A stretch of 43,647 bases of DNA from SFHK01 sp045538305 (GTDB lineage: Bacteria > Bacillota > Clostridia > Christensenellales > Aristaeellaceae): contig JAZSRC010000032.1 of assembly GCA_045538305.1 (NCBI GenBank), positions 1 through 43,647 of the forward strand, in the 5' to 3' direction. Each line of letters begins with the position of its first letter. Positions within the stretch are counted from its first letter, which is position 1. The position numbers were made by a program, and so were the translations under genes. The notes below the pieces were generated by a model. The model was not told where the DNA came from and did no database searches. It saw nothing but the letters and a program-made list of their open reading frames with translations. This document shows, piece after piece, positions 37,664-43,647 of this stretch.

Positions 37664-38548
37664 ATGTACATAGCAGGTATTGATGCTGGTGCGACGAATT
37701 TGAAATTCGGCATGTTTGATGAAACCGGAAATCTTTTGGATATGCGCATCAAGCGAAGTGTTCAGGGAAACCCTGAGGAAACGGTCGTACAGATCGAACA
37801 GCTGATCAAAGAAGCGCCGGTGACTGCGGAAATGGTTGGAATCGGCGTTCCGGGCTCAGTTTTTATGCCAACAGGAGAGGTGTATTCCGGAAACCTGAAA
37901 TGGCCCGGCGTGCGCTTTGGCGAAATGCTTTCCGAACGTATCGGGCTTCCGGTATGGATGGATAACGACGCGCAGGCTGCGTTGGCTGCGGAGACGCTGC
38001 CCGGCGGTGCGTGCCATGGCATGCAGACCGCTGTGTATCTTACGCTGGGAACGGGTGTTGGCGGCGCGATTATGATCAATGGACGGCCATGGCGGGGACA
38101 TAACAACAGTGCGGGCGAGCTGGGGCACTTTATTACGCATGCCGGCGGGTTGAAATGTGCGTGCGGCATGCACGGCTGTTTTGAAATGTATGCTTCCGCA
38201 GGCGCGCTGTATAGAATGTCCGGCGGTGTACGTGCCAGAAGCGTCATTGACCGCGCCAGAGCGGGCGATGAAAAAATGCAGAAGGCGCTGAAATGTTATG
38301 CTCGTGAGGTTGCAAACGGCATTTGTTCGCTGTATATGATTTTCAGACCTCAGGCGATAGTGCTTGGCGGTGGGATCAGCGCGGCGGGAGAGATACTGAA
38401 AACAGAAATAATGAAGGCTGTGCCGAAGGTTTATAATTTTACCCGTGAAGAGGTTGAAGAGGCGCTGCGGTTTGCGACAAAAGGCAATCAAGCCGGAATG
38501 GCGGGGGCGGCTGCGCTTGCAAAAATGAATCTGAGACAGGACGGATAG
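37664..38548 (+). CDS. ROK-family sugar kinase
   Basis: This 294-residue protein has the ROK (repressor, ORF, kinase) fold without an N-terminal DNA-binding domain, so it is a kinase rather than a repressor. AGIDAGATNLKFGMFDETGN is the ATP-phosphate loop, and WMDNDAQAALAAE contains the catalytic aspartate. TLGTGVGGAIMINGRPWRG follows, then AGELGHF and the zinc-binding CACGMHGCFE. It should phosphorylate glucose, N-acetylmannosamine, fructose or a related sugar. The start is ATG 37664 with GGGATG upstream; ATG 37655 is possible. It is 4 bp upstream of an MFS transporter gene, suggesting uptake and phosphorylation of one substrate. Confidence 0.9.
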   Translation: MYIAGIDAGATNLKFGMFDETGNLLDMRIKRSVQGNPEETVVQIEQLIKEAPVTAEMVGIGVPGSVFMPTGEVYSGNLKWPGVRFGEMLSERIGLPVWMDNDAQAALAAETLPGGACHGMQTAVYLTLGTGVGGAIMINGRPWRGHNNSAGELGHFITHAGGLKCACGMHGCFEMYASAGALYRMSGGVRARSVIDRARAGDEKMQKALKCYAREVANGICSLYMIFRPQAIVLGGGISAAGEILKTEIMKAVPKVYNFTREEVEEALRFATKGNQAGMAGAAALAKMNLRQDG

Positions 38549-38552
38549 AGGA

Positions 38553-39788
38553 ATGCGAAGGCTGCATTACGGATGGGTGCTTGTTATCTTCTCTCTGGTT
38601 ATCACTGCGCTGGCCGCCGGCGTGGCGATGAATTGCTTTTCTTTGTTTATCGTACCTGTATGCACTGACCTCGGATATACCCGTGCCCAGATGGGTTTTT
38701 GCCAGACAATCAACGCGCTGGGTTTTATGCTGGCGTCGTTCTTTTCCGGCTGGCTGTATCGAAAGGTATCGGTAAAAAGAGTCATGCAGGTTTCGGCAGT
38801 GCTTTTGGCGTTTTTTTATTTCCTGTATTCAAAGGCAACTGCGCTTTGGATGTTTTATGGATGCGCCGTTATTTGTTCGCTTTCATCGGCAATGCTTACA
38901 TGGGTGCCTCTTGCTGTGATACTCAACAACTGGTTTCATAAAAACCGCGCGCTGGCAATTGGCATAGCCTTTATGGGCAGCGGCATTGGCGGCATGGTCG
39001 GTTCTTCTGTGGGCGGGCGACTGGTGCAGGCTTTGGGTTGGCGCGCTACATTTTCCTGCTTTGCGCTGGTATTTGCGCTTGTACTGATACCGGTTACGCT
39101 TTGGGTGATTTGCGAACATCCGAAAGATAAAGGCATGAAGCCTTTTGGATATGAAGGGCAGACGAATTCAGCGCAGGAACAGGCAGACGGTATGCTCCTT
39201 CGCGACGCGGTAAGGACGAGAAGGTTTTATGGAATCTGCCTTCTACTGATTGTTTTTGGCTTCGGAACCAACGGATTTACAGCTACCTTTGTTCCCCACC
39301 TGGAGGACAGCGGGTATACGCCTGTTGATGCGGCATTGTGGTATTCCGGCCAAATGCTGCTGCTTGCTGTCGGCAAGCTGTGTCTGGGCGGCTTGATTGA
39401 TAAAATCGGAACGCGAAAAGCGGCACTTTTGTCGCTTACGCTTTTGTTTATTGCGCTTTCCGGTCTGATTTTGTGCCGGATTCCGGTGCTTTTGATCGTC
39501 ATGCTGCTGGCCAGCAGCGTTGGCAACTGCTTTCCGACGGTCGGAGTTCCGCTGCTTGCCAGAAGCGTATACGGACAAAAGGATTTTGCAACTTTTTCCG
39601 GCATGATGAACGCCGTGGCGAATATCGGAAGTACGGCTTCTCCATTCCTGCTGGGATTGGTAAGGGATTTTACAGGCAGCTATTCGCCGGGGTATATGGC
39701 CATACTTGGCATGGTTGTACTGAGCTTTGCGCTTGTATTTCTGTGTGTTCCCGCGCAGAACTATAAAAAACGGACAAAAAGAGCATAA
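38553..39788 (+). CDS. MFS transporter
   Basis: This 411-residue protein has twelve predicted helices of the major facilitator superfamily. It starts with HYGWVLVIFSLVITALAAGV, typical of the oxalate/formate and monocarboxylate-like branch. Family elements are FSGWLYRKVSVKRVM (loop 2-3), WFHKNRALAIGIAFMGSGIGG, and GGLIDKIGTRKAALL (loop 8-9). The start ATG 38553 directly abuts AGAGGA, a poor spacing, so translation may depend on coupling with the ROK gene four bases upstream. The partner kinase hints at a sugar substrate, while the subfamily suggests a carboxylate; the substrate stays open. No terminator was found before the nagB promoter. Confidence 0.88.
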   Translation: MRRLHYGWVLVIFSLVITALAAGVAMNCFSLFIVPVCTDLGYTRAQMGFCQTINALGFMLASFFSGWLYRKVSVKRVMQVSAVLLAFFYFLYSKATALWMFYGCAVICSLSSAMLTWVPLAVILNNWFHKNRALAIGIAFMGSGIGGMVGSSVGGRLVQALGWRATFSCFALVFALVLIPVTLWVICEHPKDKGMKPFGYEGQTNSAQEQADGMLLRDAVRTRRFYGICLLLIVFGFGTNGFTATFVPHLEDSGYTPVDAALWYSGQMLLLAVGKLCLGGLIDKIGTRKAALLSLTLLFIALSGLILCRIPVLLIVMLLASSVGNCFPTVGVPLLARSVYGQKDFATFSGMMNAVANIGSTASPFLLGLVRDFTGSYSPGYMAILGMVVLSFALVFLCVPAQNYKKRTKRA

Positions 39789-39803
39789 AATTTCAAAACA
39801 GTG

Positions 39804-39832
39804 TTCCAAATTTCGGGTATAAGTGGTATAAT
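39804..39832 (+). promoter_or_regulatory. Promoter of nagB
   Basis: TTCCAA (39804-39809), a 17-bp spacer and TGG-extended TATAAT (39827-39832) predict a leader of about 54 nt. No catabolite-response element was recognised. Confidence 0.75.
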
Positions 39833-39892
39833 TGGTTTGTTGGATTATGATCCGGACGGAAACGCCCGACAGATATTGAGGAGGTTTCAATT

Positions 39893-40618
39893 ATGGTTGT
39901 ACATGTATTTAAAACGCCGGAAGAGCTTGCAAAGGCAGCCGCAATGGTTTTCGCAGCGCAGATTGCAAAGAAGCCTGACACCGTACTTGGCCTTGCCACC
40001 GGTTCCACTCCTGTTGCTACCTACAAGGAACTGATTCGTCTGAATCAGGAAGGTCTGGTGGATTTTTCTGAGGTTCGCACCTACAATCTTGACGAGTACA
40101 TCGGCCTTGACGGCACCCATGATCAGAGCTATCGCTACTTTATGAACGATAATCTGTTCAACCATATCAACATTAAAATGGAGAATACCCATGTACCCTG
40201 CGGAACGGGCGCTGATCCGTGGGCAGACGCAAAGGCATATGACGAAGCTGTAAAGGCTGCAGGCGGCATTGATCTTCAGCTGCTGGGCATTGGCCACAAC
40301 GGCCACATCGGCTTTAATGAGCCCAATGATAAGTTCATCTACGGCACCAACATTGTTAAGCTCACCCGCTCGACAATCGACGCCAACAAGATCTATTTCC
40401 CCACGGAGGACGACATGCCCAAGGAAGCCATTTCCTTTGGCGTAGGCGGCATTATGAACGCCAAGGCTGTTATCCTGCTCGCGCTTGGAAAGGGCAAAGC
40501 ACAGGCGATCCGCGATACTGTTATGGGCGAAATCGATCCCAAGTGCCCCGCTTCTATCCTGAAGGCGCATCCCAACACCATCATCATGGTAGATGAGGCG
40601 GCAGGAAGCCTGCTGTAA
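39893..40618 (+). CDS. nagB: Glucosamine-6-phosphate deaminase
   Basis: This 241-residue cytoplasmic enzyme converts glucosamine-6-phosphate to fructose-6-phosphate and ammonia. It is the step that brings amino sugars such as N-acetylglucosamine into glycolysis. The family marks are LGLATGSTPVATYKEL (phosphate site), TYNLDEYIGLD (catalytic aspartate), GIGHNGHIGFNEP (active-site histidine loop) and VGGIMNAKAVILLALGKGKA. The length matches the short bacterial form without the allosteric tail of E. coli. The start is ATG 39893, eight bases after GAGGAGG. It has its own promoter and terminator. Neither nagA nor a phosphotransferase gene adjoins it; the ROK/MFS pair upstream may supply substrate. 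Confidence 0.95.
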   Translation: MVVHVFKTPEELAKAAAMVFAAQIAKKPDTVLGLATGSTPVATYKELIRLNQEGLVDFSEVRTYNLDEYIGLDGTHDQSYRYFMNDNLFNHINIKMENTHVPCGTGADPWADAKAYDEAVKAAGGIDLQLLGIGHNGHIGFNEPNDKFIYGTNIVKLTRSTIDANKIYFPTEDDMPKEAISFGVGGIMNAKAVILLALGKGKAQAIRDTVMGEIDPKCPASILKAHPNTIIMVDEAAGSLL

Positions 40619-40633
40619 TCAATCGGCATCACT

Positions 40634-40660
40634 AAGGGGCGGATTTCCGTCCCTTTCTTT
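40634..40660 (+). terminator. Intrinsic terminator of nagB
   Basis: AAGGGGCGG (40634-40642) pairs with CCGTCCCTT (40647-40655), with one wobble and the loop ATTT. TCTTT follows. Confidence 0.75.
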
Positions 40661-40677
40661 ATAAGGATGAATTGTAT

Positions 40678-42030
40678 ATGAAAGTCAGTATTCAGTACGA
40701 TCATGATTCGCGCATGACGATATCGGGTTTATCCTGCAGCTGCGGTCTTTCGCATCAGAAGCCTCAGCAGGATATCTATGTGGGCGAAGGTATTATCAAA
40801 AATGTGCCCATGTACATCAAAAGGCGCGCTCTCGGCCATAAGTGCGTGCTGGTATGCGACCAGAATACATATGAAGTCGCTGCAAGAGCGGTTGAAAAAT
40901 ACCTTTTAGAGGCAGGATTTTCGGTTACGCTTTGCAAAATCGTAAGGGACGGCAAAATGGTTCCCGATGAAACTGCGGTTGGCGAAGCAGTTATGTCGCT
41001 TTCGAGGGATACGGAATTCATGGTTGCCGTCGGCTCAGGCTGCGTGACGGATGTTACGCGGGTTACATCGGTTACGGCGAATATTCCGTTTGTGTCTGTA
41101 GGCACGGCTCCTTCCATGGACGGCTATACATCCATTGTCGCTCCGCTTATCTTTAAAGGTGCGAAGGTGCATAAAAGCGGAAAATGCCCCGAAATCATCG
41201 TGTGCGATCTTGCCGTCATGTCCAAAGCGCCAGAAGCTATGTTTGTATCTGGCGTGGGAGATGTGCTTGGAAAGTATATTGCCAAGGCGGATTGGGTGCT
41301 GGGCAGCATAATTAACGATGAAGTATACTGTCCGTCCTGCGGGCAGATCGTTCTTGACGCGGTGAATCGCCTGCTTGATAACATCGACGAAATCAAAAGC
41401 CGTACGATTGAAGGCACCAGGATTTTGATTGAAGCGCTGCTGCTTGCCGGGCTCACCATCATGATCATCGGACATACCCGTGCTGTTGCGTCGGTTGAAC
41501 ACAATATCGCTCATTACTGGGATATGCGCATGCTGAAATTGGGCAAGCACGAGCCTACGCATGGAACGGCAGTAGGCATTGCGACGCTTCTGATTTGGCC
41601 GATCTTTGAAAAAGTTGCCAAAGACGGCATAGAAATCATCGATAAGGAAACGATCAGGAAAAACCGTTTGTCGCACGAGGACAGGGAAAAGTGGGTTCTC
41701 ACGGCATACGGCGATGAAAACGGCCGCGCCATTATCCGGGAAAACCCGGGCGATTTCCTTACATGGCAGGAGCAGGAAAGAAGAATTGATCGCGCCGTAT
41801 CCCGAATGAAAGACATTCAAAACGAGCTTTCGACGCTTCCGTCCCGTGAACGGATTGAAGACGCCATGAAAAAGCTTTCATCGCCCCTGAGGAGCGATGA
41901 GATCGATATCGATAAAGAAACGCTTGATTTGTCCATCCATGCGGCAAAGGATTACAGGGAAAGATATACGCTGTTTAAGCTGCTGGATGAAATGGGTGTT
42001 TTGGATAGATATCTAAGTATGATTGAGTGA
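40678..42030 (+). CDS. egsA: sn-Glycerol-1-phosphate dehydrogenase (AraM/EgsA type)
   Basis: This 450-residue enzyme belongs to the iron/zinc alcohol-dehydrogenase-like G1PDH family. It reduces dihydroxyacetone phosphate to sn-glycerol-1-phosphate, the stereoisomer used in archaeal lipids. Bacterial homologues such as Bacillus AraM also make it. Family features are FMVAVGSGCVTDVTR and SVGTAPSMDGYTS (NAD/substrate loop), HTRAVASVEHNIAHYWDM and KHEPTHGTAVGIATLL (metal-ligand histidines). An N-terminal extension, ISGLSCSCGLSHQKP, carries a Cys-rich patch. The C-terminal ~100 residues form an extra helical tail. The start is ATG 40678 with AAGGATG upstream. It precedes an EEP hydrolase by 10 bp. 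No PcrB-type prenyltransferase gene is in view. Confidence 0.9.
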   Translation: MKVSIQYDHDSRMTISGLSCSCGLSHQKPQQDIYVGEGIIKNVPMYIKRRALGHKCVLVCDQNTYEVAARAVEKYLLEAGFSVTLCKIVRDGKMVPDETAVGEAVMSLSRDTEFMVAVGSGCVTDVTRVTSVTANIPFVSVGTAPSMDGYTSIVAPLIFKGAKVHKSGKCPEIIVCDLAVMSKAPEAMFVSGVGDVLGKYIAKADWVLGSIINDEVYCPSCGQIVLDAVNRLLDNIDEIKSRTIEGTRILIEALLLAGLTIMIIGHTRAVASVEHNIAHYWDMRMLKLGKHEPTHGTAVGIATLLIWPIFEKVAKDGIEIIDKETIRKNRLSHEDREKWVLTAYGDENGRAIIRENPGDFLTWQEQERRIDRAVSRMKDIQNELSTLPSRERIEDAMKKLSSPLRSDEIDIDKETLDLSIHAAKDYRERYTLFKLLDEMGVLDRYLSMIE

Positions 42031-42040
42031 GGGAAATGAT

Positions 42041-42814
42041 ATGCGCATTGTCACTTACAACCTTCGCTTAGACGTTATTGAGGATGGCGTGAACAGCTTC
42101 AGCCACCGCCGCGGGCTTATAATTGAAAAGCTTTTGACGGAAATGCCAGAAGTAATCGGCTTTCAGGAAGCCCTGCCTTCCATGAACGATTTTCTGAAGA
42201 AACGTCTTGCGGGCTATATCGTCGTGGGCTGCGGGCGCGGAAAGGATTATCAGGACGAACACAATCCGATTGCGTTCCGTTCGGATCGGTATGAGCTGAT
42301 TCACCTTGACGTATCGTGGCTTTCCGAAACGCCGTATGTGCCCGGGTCGCGCTTTAAGGTACAATCCATATGTCCGCGCATCATTACGCATGCCATATTG
42401 CGTCCAGTAGACACCGGGGAACCGTTCCATGTGTATAATACGCATCTGGATCATGAATCCAGCGATGCGCGTATCCTTGGCGCAAAACGGCTGCTTGAAA
42501 AAATGGTAGCGGATCAGAAAACGCATCCGTTCCCGCTGATGTTGACGGGTGATTTTAACGCCGTTCCGGATTCTCCCGAAATACAGCTTTTGAAAACGGA
42601 CGCATTCGGCCTGACCGATCAGACGGAGAACATCGGAACGACGTGGCATAATTGGGGAAGAAGCAACTTTGAGCAGATCGATTACATCTTTACGCGCGGT
42701 TTTTCCGGAATCAGTGCGCCGCAGAAGTGGAAGGATGAGTTAAACGGCGTATACCTTTCCGATCATTATCCAGTAGAAGTTGAGCTTGCAAGGGAGGATG
42801 GACTCGCAATATGA
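42041..42814 (+). CDS. Endonuclease/exonuclease/phosphatase-family hydrolase
   Basis: This 257-residue protein has the EEP fold: IVTYNLRLDVIEDG (active-site asparagine), VIGFQEALPSM (catalytic glutamate), VYNTHLDHESSDAR (histidine), MLTGDFNAVPDSPE (DxN), FEQIDYIF and LSDHYPVEVEL. The D-x-N and S-D-H residues are all present. This subtype often acts on sugar- or lipid-linked phosphodiesters. There is no signal peptide. The start is ATG 42041, six bases after GAGGGA. It is 10 bp after the G1P dehydrogenase gene and shares an ATGA overlap with rimM, so its translation is coupled to an RNA-maturation operon. It differs clearly from the other EEP protein at 35061. Confidence 0.88.
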   Translation: MRIVTYNLRLDVIEDGVNSFSHRRGLIIEKLLTEMPEVIGFQEALPSMNDFLKKRLAGYIVVGCGRGKDYQDEHNPIAFRSDRYELIHLDVSWLSETPYVPGSRFKVQSICPRIITHAILRPVDTGEPFHVYNTHLDHESSDARILGAKRLLEKMVADQKTHPFPLMLTGDFNAVPDSPEIQLLKTDAFGLTDQTENIGTTWHNWGRSNFEQIDYIFTRGFSGISAPQKWKDELNGVYLSDHYPVEVELAREDGLAI

Positions 42815-43335
42815 ATGAGTATCTGACAATCGGAGAAATACTCAAACCACAGGGGGTTCGGGGCGAAGTAAAGATTCGACCGATTACGTGCGATCCATAC
42901 CGCTTTGAAGAGCTGGAGTATGTATACTTCAAAAAGGGCGACGCGTATGTGAAAAAGGGCGTGTCGTTTGTCAGAGGCGATCTGGACGCTGTATATCTGA
43001 AATTCGACGGCGTTGACGATCGGAATCAGGCGGAGGAAATCCGCGGCGAGCTTTTGTACATCGACCGGGAGCATGCGGTGGAACTGGATGAGGATGAAAA
43101 CTTTATCGTGGATTTGATTGGCCTTAAGGGCGTTGACGACGAGGGCGCCGAGTATGGAAAGCTGGTAGATGTTATGCAGCCCGGCGGAAACGATGTATAC
43201 GTATTCAGAGACGGCAGGCGCGAAATGCTGCTTCCGGCGCTGAAGAGCGTGGTTCTGAAGGTTGATCTTGAGGCGCGCGAGATGCTGCTTTGCGCATCCC
43301 GCCTGCGCGAGGTGGCGTTGATCGATGAAGTTTAA
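42811..43335 (+). CDS. rimM: Ribosome maturation factor RimM
   Basis: This 174-residue cytoplasmic protein binds ribosomal protein S19 and helps process the 30S head domain. It has the N-terminal RimM beta barrel (LTIGEILKPQGVRGEVKIRP, YVYFKKGDAYVKKG) and the C-terminal PRC-barrel (FIVDLIGLKGVDDEGAEYGK, VMQPGGNDVYVFRDG, MLLPALKSVVLKVDL). The start is ATG 42811, overlapping the previous stop (ATGA). trmD follows with an 11-bp overlap, the usual order. The rpsP and KH-domain genes that normally precede rimM are missing here. Confidence 0.96.
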   Translation: MNEYLTIGEILKPQGVRGEVKIRPITCDPYRFEELEYVYFKKGDAYVKKGVSFVRGDLDAVYLKFDGVDDRNQAEEIRGELLYIDREHAVELDEDENFIVDLIGLKGVDDEGAEYGKLVDVMQPGGNDVYVFRDGRREMLLPALKSVVLKVDLEAREMLLCASRLREVALIDEV

Positions 43336-43647
43336 AGTACTGACCATTTTTCCTGAAATGATTCATTCGGTTCTGAATTCAAGCATACTTGGCCGGGCAA
43401 TCGCTTCAGGGGCCATTGAAGCTGAAGTAATCGATATCAGGGCTTTTTCCGCGAACAAGCACAAGAATACCGACGATGCGCCGTTTGGCGGCGGCGCCGG
43501 TATGGTAATGCTTGCGCAGCCGATTGTGGACGCGATGGAGTACGCAATGGGCGAAAACAGTCGGGCCAGGCGAATCTATTTGTCTCCGCGCGGCGAAACG
43601 CTTACGCAGAAAAAGGTAGAAGTGCTTTCAAAGGAAGAGGAGATAAT
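43325..43647 (+). CDS. trmD: tRNA (guanine-37-N1)-methyltransferase, N-terminal part
   Basis: The first ~107 residues are present: MKFKVLTIFPEMIHSVL, then SILGRAIASGAIEAEVIDIR, then DDAPFGGGAGMVMLAQPI and RIYLSPRGETLTQKKVE. These are the hallmark TrmD SPOUT-fold segments, including PFGGGAGMV and the start of the knotted SAM site. TrmD methylates G37 next to the anticodon and prevents frameshifting. The start is ATG 43325, overlapping the end of rimM by 11 bp, with GAGGTGG about 12 bases upstream. The gene is open to the right and runs off the window. Confidence 0.95.
   Translation, partial: MKFKVLTIFPEMIHSVLNSSILGRAIASGAIEAEVIDIRAFSANKHKNTDDAPFGGGAGMVMLAQPIVDAMEYAMGENSRARRIYLSPRGETLTQKKVEVLSKEEEI

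Noticed and set aside
1..43647. Defence system, prophage, integrative element or biosynthetic island
   Set aside because: No integrase, transposase, restriction, toxin-antitoxin, phage structural or CRISPR signature was found, and composition and gene style look even across the window.

Overview
This 43.6-kb window reads as chromosome of a low-oxygen, probably spore-forming member of class Clostridia. The signs are a SCIFF peptide with its radical-SAM maturase, a BofA-type protein, a MrfA helicase, ECF vitamin-transporter S components, a DUF523/TudS protein, strong GGAGG-type ribosome sites, TTG and GTG starts next to good SD sequences, and a short SRP RNA. Base composition is close to half G+C by eye and fairly even. 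No tRNA, rRNA, CRISPR array, insertion sequence, integrase or prophage gene was seen. The first ~47 bases are almost certainly not genomic: positions 6-47 match the MGI/DNBSEQ library adapter (from memory) with two mismatches, and they cut off the SCIFF peptide gene. The left edge is therefore a contig end, probably from a metagenome assembly.

Layout. 47-2251: remnant of scfA, an intrinsic terminator, the SCIFF maturase gene and a Crp/Fnr regulator. 2262-5786: a promoter with a perfect 15-bp dyad centred at about -41.5, then a stand-alone NrdD-tail-like protein, a NitT/TauT-type ABC transporter (binding protein, permease, ATPase; overlapping genes) and a cysteine-rich membrane protein. This is the most interesting block. 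5892-9370: M18 aminopeptidase, an Xre regulator with a helical-repeat tail and a complex operator, and a BofA-like gene. 9374-17702: PH-domain protein, Na/Pi symporter, aldose-1-epimerase-like protein, tRNA-dihydrouridine synthase, a YtcJ-like amidohydrolase and two membrane proteins. 17798-25155: cysteine desulfurase, ThiI, MrfA helicase and sulfatase, tightly spaced on one strand, followed by a D,D-carboxypeptidase. 25164-32174: WG-repeat protein, a FucI-like isomerase under a strong promoter, a split chromate transporter and a DUF5107/TPR protein. 32264-35765: D-cysteine desulfhydrase-like enzyme, two ECF S components flanking TudS, and an EEP-family hydrolase. 35898-37583: SRP RNA, a surface protein with a Thr-Pro linker and a secreted protein. 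37664-40618: ROK kinase, MFS transporter and NagB (sugar and amino-sugar use). 40678-43647: glycerol-1-phosphate dehydrogenase, a second EEP hydrolase, rimM and the start of trmD.

How it works together. Several pieces join into sulfur and RNA-modification chemistry: cysteine desulfurase plus ThiI for 4-thiouridine and thiazole, TudS for thio-base desulfuration, D-cysteine desulfhydrase, and a sulfatase. Other pieces serve carbohydrate use. Many promoters share one form, a TGn extended -10 with a 17-nt spacer. No complete new defence or mobile system is present. The best candidate for something undescribed is the Crp/Fnr - NrdD-tail - ABC transporter - Cys-rich membrane protein cassette with its -41.5 dyad.
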